From the NCBI RefSeq assembly GCF_001320245.1, contig NZ_BCBA01000042.1, forward strand, positions 1-64,000: a stretch of DNA of 64,000 nt. Reading direction: 5' to 3'. The notes beneath the pieces are model-generated. The model was not told the origin of the DNA. It saw nothing but the letters and a program-made list of their open reading frames with translations, and searched no databases. Shown in pieces: positions 34,108 to 45,714 of the stretch. The position numbers and the translations under genes are program-made. The DNA is from Pseudomonas sp. NBRC 111124 (GTDB lineage Bacteria; Pseudomonadota; Gammaproteobacteria; Pseudomonadales; Pseudomonadaceae). Position 1 is the stretch's first letter, and each line of letters starts with the position of its first letter.

Positions 34108-34667
34108 ACCTATCGGACAAACGCCACCCCAACAGCATGGATAACATTGCCGATTTCCTGTCACGTTGGCACAGCGCTGACGCCAGCGTCAGCCTGACCA
34201 AGGTGTATACCCGATCACCGTCTGGAAGAATCAATTTCCATGGCACCGATGATTGCGCTTACGCGTTCCCATATGCGCGTTTCGATTCACACTTCACCGA
34301 TGCACTCGAACCCCTTGTACGCCCACTCGTTGAGTGCTTGGTCAACCACAACTTCATCACGTACACAAGTTGCGAAGGGCATGCGATCTCCCCTCATCTC
34401 CTTGAGCTTCATGTGGGGGTGATCAACCCTACCGACGTTGGCACAGCACTCATCCAGCACGCCGTCGCACAGTCTAACGACGCATTGAAAATGCGGAACA
34501 TGAACGCCGAGTTCCAGCTCTATGCCGGTGAGTTGTATTGCGAAACGCACGCCCGCGCAGTGCCCTGTCTTGATCTCTACCTGGAAAAAAACCGAGGCCT
34601 GTCCACTGCCCTTTACCTGGCCAGCCGGGAGGCTGCCGTTAGCCTTCTTGTTAAATGCTTGCAGTAA
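34101..34667 (+). CDS. Uncharacterised 188-aa protein with SCEGH motif
   Basis: I do not recognise this family. The protein is soluble, without signal peptide or membrane helices. Visible features: FHGTDDCAYAFPYARFDSH (residues 46-64) and the motif FITYTSCEGH (85-94), whose T-S-C-x-G-H pattern is loosely like the TSSCSGR motif of TYW3-type tRNA wybutosine methyltransferases; that resemblance is weak. The C-terminal half is alpha/beta (LELHVGVI, LDLYLEKN). It overlaps the radical SAM gene by 7 bp and ends 6 bp before the methyltransferase, so it is surely part of the operon and probably works in the same pathway, as a partner or a tailoring enzyme. Confidence 0.7.
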   Translation: MLNLSDKRHPNSMDNIADFLSRWHSADASVSLTKVYTRSPSGRINFHGTDDCAYAFPYARFDSHFTDALEPLVRPLVECLVNHNFITYTSCEGHAISPHLLELHVGVINPTDVGTALIQHAVAQSNDALKMRNMNAEFQLYAGELYCETHARAVPCLDLYLEKNRGLSTALYLASREAAVSLLVKCLQ

Positions 34668-34673
34668 TCGCTC

Positions 34674-35540
34674 ATGCCAGAAATGAATCCTGCAAGGCTC
34701 TCTGAATGGTACGACGAATGCCGCACAGCATTTGAAGAACTGGCATCCCGAAAACGGCTCACTTCCGTTCCGTATTCGAGCCACTCCTATGGTGAGCGTG
34801 TCCTGCCTGTTCATCTTGACCAGGCCACTGATCAGGCCACACGACGTCCACTGACAATGGAACATTTATTCAAGACCTTTACCGAATGGGGATTGAGACT
34901 CGAAAACCAAAGGGTACTGGAACTCCATGCCGGCCCCATTGGGGTTGCGCCGTGGGTGGAACGCCATGGGTGCGCTGTCTACCTGGGGCTGGAAATCAAT
35001 GAATACTTGGCCCACTACGGCAATGAATGTTCGGCCCGAAAGGCGAATTTCACGTGGCGCACGGCGGACAGTTCAAACTATCTGAATACTGAGCAGCCTG
35101 AGGCGAATTTCGACATCGTTTTTGCATTGTACGAAGTACTCAATACCTATACAGAGATGGACTGCCATGCGCTTGTACAAGCGCTGGGACAACGATTAAG
35201 AAAAGGCGACCGCGTGGTGGGCGACGTGCGAACGTGCCAACAACTGCACGGCGGTTACTCGATCACGCTGCATCGCTCAAGCGATGGTATATGGCTAGAT
35301 GAAGTGGGTGATCTCGTAGAGAAAGAAATGATCGCACGTCGAACCCGCATGGTTACAACTTCCGGCTCGCTCAATGAAGAGTATAACTGCCTGCGCCTGA
35401 TCCGCCCCGATCAACTCGACGCCAGCTTTTCCAGTGCGGGGTTCAGGTTGATCAAGTCAGGCTATCCGCTTCAGGCAATAGATACTGATGTCGATGAGTG
35501 CCGAGACAACTTCTTTTTCATGTACGAGAAAACCCTATGA
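34674..35540 (+). CDS. Class I SAM-dependent methyltransferase
   Basis: A 288-aa protein with a Rossmann-like methyltransferase fold. Motif I is VLELHAGPIG (residues 81-90), an unusual form with His in place of the first Gly; motif II LGLEINEY supplies the ribose-binding acid; FDIVFALYEVLN is motif IV and QRLRKGDRVVGD motif V. An N-terminal helical extension (about 1-65) could bind the substrate. The substrate is unknown. The stop overlaps the start of the Nudix-HExxH gene (ATGA), so the two are translationally coupled and likely act on the same molecule. Confidence 0.75.
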   Translation: MPEMNPARLSEWYDECRTAFEELASRKRLTSVPYSSHSYGERVLPVHLDQATDQATRRPLTMEHLFKTFTEWGLRLENQRVLELHAGPIGVAPWVERHGCAVYLGLEINEYLAHYGNECSARKANFTWRTADSSNYLNTEQPEANFDIVFALYEVLNTYTEMDCHALVQALGQRLRKGDRVVGDVRTCQQLHGGYSITLHRSSDGIWLDEVGDLVEKEMIARRTRMVTTSGSLNEEYNCLRLIRPDQLDASFSSAGFRLIKSGYPLQAIDTDVDECRDNFFFMYEKTL

Positions 35541-36928
35541 GCCTCAAGGAAAAACACAAGGTTGTCATTTACGCAACCTCAGGCGATACATTACTTGTCT
35601 TTTATCACTTTGATTATCCAGAAGTCGGGTACCAGGTACCTGCCGGGACCGTAGAGCCCGGAGAGCTTCCTGTTGATGCCGCACGCCGGGAGTTGCTGGA
35701 AGAAGCGGGCCTGGATGTGCCTGTGGCACAATTCGCGTTGCTGGGTGAAAACACCCATGACATGCGTCCCTTTAAATCTGAGTTGCACCGGCGCACTTAT
35801 TTCCACGTCGCGATTGATGATACCGCTGCGAAAACCTGGACTCACTATGAGCTGCACGCCGGCACATCGAACAGTGATAGCCCTACCAAATTTTGTTATG
35901 AGTGGGTCAGTACTCAGTACGATGTGAAGCGACTCCTGAGCGTTGGCCAAGGAGCGCTCATTGAGCGTGTCGCCGGTATCGGCATCGGAAAGCGCCCAGC
36001 TCAACGCGTCGAGTTCACCAGCCTCAGTAGCGTCTTGAGCGCCTTCCGACAGTCACGCGTGCACGAAGTAAAACAGCTGCTGAAACTGTTACCTGATGGC
36101 GTCTGTGACATCGATCATCTCGACGCATTAGACATCACCCACGGTGCCCGTTATGCGGTACTGGAGCAGGCTTTCTATAGCATTACTCAAGCCCTGGAGC
36201 ACAACAATCGTTCACAGTTGTCGCTAGGCCTTGAGTTGTTAGAGACTATTGGCAAGGTATCGAACGAAGCGCTGCATGTATCCAAACACTGCTCACAGCG
36301 CCTGTACGCCTCTGACTTCGAGTCACCTGCCTACCTATCAAAATTTGATGATTCTGACTCGGCGGGCGAAGATAAACAAAAGAAAATTCTGCTGGCAATG
36401 AATCGCTGCATGGCACTTGGCTTTGCCGAAACACTGGAAAAACAAGTTGGCAACGTGTGCGTCCTCCAGGAAAAAGACTTGCTTAGTGCGACTGACAGTT
36501 ACACTTTGTCTGGGCTCCCGGGCACCGTCTATTGTGACTATATAGACAATGTCTACCGGCTCGCGGAAATAATTTTACACGAAGCGACGCACAACTGGCT
36601 GAACGAATTGCTACGCGCGCAGGGCGTCAAACTTGACCCCGACGTATTGTTCTATTCGCCATGGCGAAAGAAAGCGCGGCCTGCCGTAGGTATCCTCCAT
36701 GCGGCATTGGTATTTTCGCGCCTGGTCTGCTTCTTCAATGAAATCCTTGGCCAACCTGACCTCTCGGAATACGAACGTGTCTACTTCACGCGAAAAAGGG
36801 ACGCTGAAAGACACGTCATCATCGAGCACCTTGAAATGCTCGCCGAGGTGCTCACAACGCTTGACCGAGCACCTGCGGTAAAGTGCATTATCGCCGAGGA
36901 AGTAAACAGGGCTGTCAACCTGCACTAA
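35537..36928 (+). CDS. Nudix hydrolase - aKG-HExxH-type peptide beta-hydroxylase fusion
   Basis: A 463-aa two-domain protein. Residues about 7-140 are a Nudix hydrolase with a perfect box G37-X5-E43-X7-RELLEEAG (51-58), which cleaves a nucleoside diphosphate linked to another group. Residues about 190-463 resemble the HExxH peptide-modification family now called aKG-HExxH peptide beta-hydroxylases: HEATH (348-352), then SPWRKKARP (374-382) and a likely third metal His388 in GILHAA. Known members are Fe(II)/alpha-ketoglutarate enzymes that hydroxylate ribosomal peptides. The join to a Nudix domain is unusual. Together with the nucleotidyltransferase upstream it suggests an NMP-linked intermediate that is made and later hydrolysed (inference). 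Confidence 0.75.
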   Translation: MSLKEKHKVVIYATSGDTLLVFYHFDYPEVGYQVPAGTVEPGELPVDAARRELLEEAGLDVPVAQFALLGENTHDMRPFKSELHRRTYFHVAIDDTAAKTWTHYELHAGTSNSDSPTKFCYEWVSTQYDVKRLLSVGQGALIERVAGIGIGKRPAQRVEFTSLSSVLSAFRQSRVHEVKQLLKLLPDGVCDIDHLDALDITHGARYAVLEQAFYSITQALEHNNRSQLSLGLELLETIGKVSNEALHVSKHCSQRLYASDFESPAYLSKFDDSDSAGEDKQKKILLAMNRCMALGFAETLEKQVGNVCVLQEKDLLSATDSYTLSGLPGTVYCDYIDNVYRLAEIILHEATHNWLNELLRAQGVKLDPDVLFYSPWRKKARPAVGILHAALVFSRLVCFFNEILGQPDLSEYERVYFTRKRDAERHVIIEHLEMLAEVLTTLDRAPAVKCIIAEEVNRAVNLH

Positions 36929-36954
36929 AACTGCATAAGCAAGGGAACCGGAAG

Positions 36955-37185
36955 ATGGACTTTCAAATTGCTTCACCTATCTACAGTATCTTCCCCAGAT
37001 CTGCACTAATACCTCGGAAACCTGCGGAAGACGTTGGCAACAAAATGATTGATGGCCGCACCATCCATTTCCACTTTCAGTATGTGTACCCTGAGCTTGT
37101 TGAAGAAGCTCGCCGACACGGCATTGATCTAGCCGGCAAGCCCTGCCGCATCCGAATCGCTCATGGTCATTGCCTGGCGCAATAG
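36955..37185 (+). CDS. Small 76-aa protein, candidate precursor or accessory protein
   Basis: The last frame of the island operon, 26 bp after the Nudix-HExxH gene, with AAGGGA 8 bases before the ATG at 36955. No family recognised. The N-terminus is Pro/Ser/Tyr-rich (FQIASPIYSIFPRSALIPR), the middle has HFHFQYVYPEL and the C-terminus ends CRIRIAHGHCLAQ with two Cys and two late His. Size and position behind modification enzymes make it a candidate substrate for the radical SAM and hydroxylase enzymes, but there is no Gly-Gly or other cleavage motif and no repeat core. It could equally be an unrelated small protein. Confidence 0.5.
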   Translation: MDFQIASPIYSIFPRSALIPRKPAEDVGNKMIDGRTIHFHFQYVYPELVEEARRHGIDLAGKPCRIRIAHGHCLAQ

Positions 37186-37322
37186 CAACGGCTGCTGCTC
37201 TTGCCAGCGGCTGGTCAAGGGCCAGGAACGCACCCGCCCGGTCACCGGATGCGCCACCGCGCTTGGGCCGGCCCCTCAACTCAAGGCATACTGGCGCCCT
37301 CCGTCGCTACTGTTCAAACCCC

Positions 37323-38831
37323 ATGCGCATCCACGTCAGCTTCATCGACCGCGTCGGCATCACCCAGGAAGTCCTCGCCCTGCTCGGTGCTCGCAACCTC
37401 AACCTGGACGCTGTGGAAATGGTCCCGCCGAACGTCTACATCGACGCCCCGACCCTCAGCCCGGCAGTGCTCGAAGAGCTCCACGACGCGCTGTTCGAAG
37501 TCCATGGCGTGCAGTCGGTGGACGTGGTCGACATCCTTCCCGGCCAGCGCCGCCACCTGCAGCTCGACGCCCTGCTCGCGGCCATGAGCGACCCGGTGCT
37601 GGCGGTCGACAGCGCCGGCAAGGTGCTGCTGGCCAACCCGGCGCTGATCGCCCTGTGCGGCCGTGAATCCGCCGGGCGCTCGGTGGGCGAACTGTTCGAC
37701 GATGCCGACCTGCTGCAGGCTTTGCTGGACAACAATTTCCACCTGCCGATGCGCGAGATGCAGCTCAATGGCCAAAGCCTGCTGCTGGACGCCTCGCCGA
37801 TCACCAATGCCGGCGGCCTGCTGACGCTGTATGCGCCCAACCGCATGGGCGAGCGCCTGTCGGCCCTGCACCACGACCACGCCGAAGGCTTCGATGCGCT
37901 GCTCGGTGAATCACCGGCAATCCGTACCCTCAAGGCCCGCGCCCTGCGCGTGGCGGCGCTCGACGCGCCACTGCTGGTGCACGGCGAAACCGGCACCGGC
38001 AAGGAACTGGTGGCCCGCGCCTGCCATGCCATCAGCAGCCGCCACTCCGCGCCATTCCTCGCCCTCAACTGCGCCGCGCTGCCCGAGAGCCTGGCCGAGA
38101 GCGAGCTGTTCGGCTACGCCCCCGGTGCCTTCACCGGCGCCCAGCGCGGCGGCAAGCCGGGGCTCATGGAGCTGGCCAACCAGGGCACGGTGTTTCTCGA
38201 CGAGATCGGCGAAATGTCGCCGTACCTGCAGGCCAAGCTGCTGCGTTTTCTCAGCGATGGCAGCTTCCGCCGGGTAGGTGGCGACCGCGAGGTGAAGGTG
38301 GATGTGCGCATCATCAGCGCCACCCACCGCGACCTGGAACGCATGGTCGCCGAAGGCACCTTCCGTGAAGACCTGTTCTACAGGCTGAATGTGCTCAACC
38401 TGCAGGTACCGCCGCTGCGCGACCGTGGCCAGGACATCCTGATGCTGGCGCACTATTTCATGCAGCAGGCCTGCACACAGATCCAGCGCTCACCTTGCCG
38501 CCTCACCCCGGCCACCCATGCGGCGCTGCTGGCCAACCCTTGGCCAGGTAACGTACGTCAGCTGCAGAACGTGATTTTCCGCGCTGCGGCGATCTGCGAG
38601 AGCAATCTGGTGGATATCGGAGACCTGGACATCGCCGGGACTTCGGTGGCGCGTGGGCAGGACGGCGACGTGGCGAGCCTGGAACAGGCGGTGGGGGACT
38701 TCGAGCGTGAATTGCTGCAGCGGCTTTATGCCAGTTATCCGTCGACCCGGCAGTTGGCGGGGCGGCTGCAGACATCGCATACCGCGATTGCTCAACGTTT
38801 GCGCAAATATGGTATTCCGAGCAAAAGTTAG
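37323..38831 (+). CDS. gcsR: GcsR, TyrR-family sigma-54-dependent regulator of glycine cleavage
   Basis: A 502-aa enhancer-binding protein: N-terminal ACT domain (about 1-72, MRIHVSFIDRVGITQEVL), PAS domain (about 78-185), AAA+ sigma-54 domain (about 198-430) with Walker A GETGTGKE (221-228), an intact GAFTGA loop (268-273) and Walker B VFLDEIGEM, and a C-terminal TyrR-type HTH (TSHTAIAQRLRKYGI). Intact GAFTGA shows it can engage sigma-54. In P. aeruginosa, GcsR activates gcvH2-gcvP2-glyA2-sdaA-gcvT2 in response to glycine; the same operon is 2 kb downstream here. No strong Shine-Dalgarno precedes the ATG, but it gives the ACT domain directly. Confidence 0.9.
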   Translation: MRIHVSFIDRVGITQEVLALLGARNLNLDAVEMVPPNVYIDAPTLSPAVLEELHDALFEVHGVQSVDVVDILPGQRRHLQLDALLAAMSDPVLAVDSAGKVLLANPALIALCGRESAGRSVGELFDDADLLQALLDNNFHLPMREMQLNGQSLLLDASPITNAGGLLTLYAPNRMGERLSALHHDHAEGFDALLGESPAIRTLKARALRVAALDAPLLVHGETGTGKELVARACHAISSRHSAPFLALNCAALPESLAESELFGYAPGAFTGAQRGGKPGLMELANQGTVFLDEIGEMSPYLQAKLLRFLSDGSFRRVGGDREVKVDVRIISATHRDLERMVAEGTFREDLFYRLNVLNLQVPPLRDRGQDILMLAHYFMQQACTQIQRSPCRLTPATHAALLANPWPGNVRQLQNVIFRAAAICESNLVDIGDLDIAGTSVARGQDGDVASLEQAVGDFERELLQRLYASYPSTRQLAGRLQTSHTAIAQRLRKYGIPSKS

Positions 38832-38941
38832 AACTTAACGCTCTCTAACTTCAGATTGATCCTACGGGCTCAGCCAATACTTCAACAAGCACTGCTGCGA
38901 AAATGGCGCCCTTCTTTGTTGATGAAGAGAGAGCGCCTCTC

Positions 38942-40147
38942 ATGCTGGAACTCGACTTCTATGGCACGCTGGTCGCCGCTTCCCTGGTCCTGTTGTTGGG
39001 CCACGGACTGGTGGCTCGTGTCACCGTCCTGCGAACCTACAACATCCCTGAGCCTGTCGCGGGTGGGTTGGTCGTTGCCCTGATCTTGCTGGCATTACGC
39101 AGTTTCGACCTGAAAGTGCAGTTCGATACTTCATTGCAAGCCCCGTTGATGCTGGCATTCTTCGCCACCATCGGCCTGAACGCAGACTTCGCCAGTTTGA
39201 AAAAAGGCGGGCGTGTGGTCGGCATCTTTCTGGTCGTGGTGACCGGATTGCTGCTGGTACAAAACGCCATGGGCATCGGCCTGGCCACGGCATTGGGGCT
39301 GGACCCGTTGATGGGCCTGCTGACCGGCTCCATCACGCTGTCCGGCGGCCACGGCACGGGCGCGGCCTGGAGCAGTACCTTCAGCGAAAAATATGGCCTG
39401 GCGTCAGCCTCGGAACTGGCACTGGCGTCCGCCACCTTTGGCCTGGTGCTGGGCGGCCTGATCGGCGGCCCGGTCGCCCGCCTGCTGATCAAACGCGTGC
39501 AGGTCCCCGGCGTGGAGCACGCAGTGCCACACATGCCCAAAGGGTTTGAAGAACCCGAGAAAGAGCGCCTGATCACGCCATTTTCGTTCATCGAGACCCT
39601 GGCGCTGATTTCGGTCAGCCTGCTCGGTGGCACCCTGTTGAATGGCCAGTTGCTCGGTACGGCGTTCGAGCTGCCGACCTTCGTCTGCGTGCTGTTCGTG
39701 GGCGTGCTGTTACGCAACGGGCTTTCGGCGCTGGGGCTCTATCAAGTATTCGAACGGGAAGTTTCCGTGCTGGGCAATGTCAGCCTGTCGCTGTTCCTGG
39801 CCATCGCACTCATGTCCCTGAAGTTGTGGGATCTGGCAGCACTGGCCCTGCCCTTCCTGATCATTCTGGCGGCGCAAACCCTGCTCATGGCGCTGTTCGC
39901 GATCTTCATCACCTTCCGGGTCATGGGCAGCAACTACGATGCCGCGGTACTCGCAGCCGGGCATTGCGGGTTTGGCCTGGGCGCCACGCCGACCGCCATC
40001 GCCAACATGCAGGCCGTGACCCACCGTTTCGGGCCTTCGCAACTGGCGTTTCTGGTAGTGCCGATGGTGGGGGCGTTCTTTATCGACATCATTAATGTCG
40101 TGGTGATCAAGCTGTATCTGGCGTTGCCGTTTTTTGTCGCCAGCTGA
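38942..40147 (+). CDS. gltS: Sodium/glutamate symporter GltS
   Basis: A 401-aa inner-membrane sodium:glutamate symporter, the same length as E. coli GltS. About ten hydrophobic segments; conserved GltS motifs YNIPEPVAGGL, ITLSGGHGTGAAW and, near the end, GHCGFGLGATPTAIANMQAV. I use the ATG at 38942; an earlier in-frame ATG at 38903 would add a 13-residue tail. Its 3' end is overlapped on the other strand by the cytochrome gene for more than 200 bp. The position between gcsR and the glycine cleavage genes may link amino acid uptake to their breakdown. Confidence 0.92.
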   Translation: MLELDFYGTLVAASLVLLLGHGLVARVTVLRTYNIPEPVAGGLVVALILLALRSFDLKVQFDTSLQAPLMLAFFATIGLNADFASLKKGGRVVGIFLVVVTGLLLVQNAMGIGLATALGLDPLMGLLTGSITLSGGHGTGAAWSSTFSEKYGLASASELALASATFGLVLGGLIGGPVARLLIKRVQVPGVEHAVPHMPKGFEEPEKERLITPFSFIETLALISVSLLGGTLLNGQLLGTAFELPTFVCVLFVGVLLRNGLSALGLYQVFEREVSVLGNVSLSLFLAIALMSLKLWDLAALALPFLIILAAQTLLMALFAIFITFRVMGSNYDAAVLAAGHCGFGLGATPTAIANMQAVTHRFGPSQLAFLVVPMVGAFFIDIINVVVIKLYLALPFFVAS

Positions 40148-40560
40148 TCAACCCAGGGCCAACTTCGAAACTCGGGGTGCTTTGAAATGACGCCACTCAT
40201 GTAGTGGTTCAAATCGCGAAAGTCCTGAACGCTCCAGGCAAACGGCGGCATCTTCACGCCATTCTCGCGTAGCGTCCTGGGTATCAGATCACCATTGGGA
40301 CGCAGGATGACCGACGAAACGATGACACCCGGGTAATCGTTGAGTCTTTGCCTGAAAGCGGAAGTTGTGAGGTCTGGCGTGGGCGGATTACTTTTGTTGG
40401 CCAGCGGCCCGGTGCCCTTGAGATTGGCACCATGGCAAACGGCACAGCGAGCCTGATAAATCTTCTTGCCGTTCGCATCATCGGCTATGCAAGGCGCTGC
40501 CAGGCCGAAGGCCAGCAACCCAGTAAAGGCGGTGGTTTTAATGGCTGCGGTTCGAAACAT
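39934..40560 (-). CDS. Periplasmic cytochrome c with C-terminal extension antisense to gltS
   Basis: A small class I c-type cytochrome: signal peptide (residues 1-26, cleavage CIA-DD), heme attachment CAVCH (39-43), GTGPLANKSNPPTP and a likely Met axial ligand in VKMPPFAW. AAGGGA five bases before the ATG at 40560. The cytochrome fold should end near residue 135, but the frame has no stop there and runs on for about 70 residues inside the gltS coding region on the opposite strand. The tail is probably a shadow frame after loss of the original stop. Electron partner unknown. Confidence 0.7.
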   Translation of the reverse strand: MFRTAAIKTTAFTGLLAFGLAAPCIADDANGKKIYQARCAVCHGANLKGTGPLANKSNPPTPDLTTSAFRQRLNDYPGVIVSSVILRPNGDLIPRTLRENGVKMPPFAWSVQDFRDLNHYMSGVISKHPEFRSWPWVDQLATKNGNARYSLITTTLMMSIKNAPTIGTTRNASCEGPKRWVTACMLAMAVGVAPRPNPQCPAASTAAS

Positions 40561-40646
40561 GCTAATCCCTTGAGCATTTATCACTGTTGATCCGAAGCAC
40601 TATCAATGAGCGTTTGCGAAGCTGTCAACGCCGTGGCCATTCGCTT

Positions 40647-40683
40647 TGTATTGATTTAAATACACCGTATCGATATCAATACA
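40647..40683. promoter_or_regulatory. Two tandem TyrR-type boxes, candidate GcsR sites
   Basis: TGTA-N10-TACA at 40647-40664 and CGTA-N10-TACA at 40666-40683, a tandem pair of 18-bp palindromes separated by 1 bp. They match the TyrR/PhhR operator framework TGTAAA-N6-TTTACA. GcsR carries the same type of HTH. Confidence 0.6.
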
Positions 40684-40746
40684 CGCCCTTTTCAGCGCAG
40701 CAAACCAAGGGTTTGATCCGCAAACCCTTTTCTATGCCCCAGCCGT

Positions 40747-40764
40747 TGTAGCGTTTTCATTACA
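40747..40764. promoter_or_regulatory. Third TyrR-type box, candidate GcsR site
   Basis: TGTA-N10-TACA, 80 bp upstream of the sigma-54 promoter, a normal distance for an enhancer-binding protein. Confidence 0.6.
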
Positions 40765-40826
40765 AATCAATGACGAGCCTGCCAAGGCAATAGCACAAGT
40801 CACTGATTTAATTGAATTTATTTTGA

Positions 40827-40843
40827 TTGGCCGCATTATTGCT
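40827..40843 (+). promoter_or_regulatory. Sigma-54 promoter of gcvH-gcvP-sdaA-gcvT
   Basis: TTGGCCGC-N4-TTGCT: the GG (40829-40830) and GC (40841-40842) dinucleotides are exactly 10 bases apart, as required for -24/-12 recognition. Predicted start near 40853, leaving a leader of about 55 bases. Confidence 0.8.
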
Positions 40844-40908
40844 AAGGATTCCTCAACCCAAGAGCGCGGACGCACCGCGCCCAACGCCCTGCTTCCCGAG
40901 GATTCCCC

Positions 40909-41292
40909 ATGAGCGAGTTGCGTTTCACTGAAGATCACGAATGGCTGCGCGTCGAAGCTGACGGTAGCGTCACCGTGGGCATCACCGCCTACGCCCAGAA
41001 CGCCCTTGGCGATGTGGTTTTCGTGCAACTGCCTGAACTGCAGCAGTATGAAAAAGGCAGCGAAGCCTCCACCGTCGAATCGGTCAAAGCCGCCAGCGGC
41101 GTGTACATGCCCCTGACCGGCGAAGTAGTCGCAGTCAACGAAGGCCTCAACGACAGCCCCGAGCGGGTCAACGAAGACCCGCTGGGCGAAGGCTGGTTCT
41201 TCCGTTTCAAGCCTGCCGACATGGCCGAAGTCCACGCCCTGCTCGACCAGGACGCCTACGACCGCCTGATCAAAGCCAACGACGACGCCTGA
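40909..41292 (+). CDS. gcvH: Glycine cleavage system H protein
   Basis: Lipoyl carrier of the glycine cleavage complex, 127 aa. The lipoylated Lys60 is in STVESVKAAS, flanked by the conserved N-terminal EDHEWLRVE. GAGGA precedes the ATG. It is first in the gcvH-gcvP-sdaA-gcvT operon behind a sigma-54 promoter, so it is the amino acid-inducible (H2 type) copy rather than the constitutive one. Confidence 0.96.
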   Translation: MSELRFTEDHEWLRVEADGSVTVGITAYAQNALGDVVFVQLPELQQYEKGSEASTVESVKAASGVYMPLTGEVVAVNEGLNDSPERVNEDPLGEGWFFRFKPADMAEVHALLDQDAYDRLIKANDDA

Positions 41293-41303
41293 GGAATCCG
41301 ACC

Positions 41304-44159
<2,856 letters not shown>

Positions 44160-44200
44160 TAGCCCTCGGCCCCGCTACCTGACTTGAGGTGTGGGCCTTT

Positions 44201-44270
44201 GTGGGAGCGGGCGTGCCCGCGAATGCGACGTTGGCTTCAGCGCCGCATTCGCGGGCACGCCCGCTCCCAC
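44201..44270. repeat. REP-type perfect 27-bp inverted repeat between gcvP and sdaA
   Basis: GTGGGAGCGGGC... at 44201-44227 is exactly reversed at 44244-44270, with a 16-base loop. It lies within the operon and may act as a partial terminator or mRNA stabiliser for gcvHP. Confidence 0.9.
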
Positions 44271-44311
44271 AGGGTTCACCGTCCGCCCAACGAATCTGGC
44301 AGGAGGTTCCC

Positions 44312-45688
<1,377 letters not shown>

Positions 45689-45714
45689 CCCGACAAAAAA
45701 CCAAGGAGTCATCG

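Larger units (their letters stand above)
40561..40908. other. 348-bp regulatory region upstream of gcvH
   Basis: No gene. It holds three TyrR-type boxes and a sigma-54 promoter for gcvH (given separately) and the minus-strand promoter of the cytochrome gene. The segment 40640-40690 is AT-rich. Confidence 0.7.

Noticed and set aside
31293..37322. Island as a prophage or transposon
   Set aside because: No integrase, transposase, terminal repeats or tRNA gene is visible at its edges; only a base-composition change supports acquisition.
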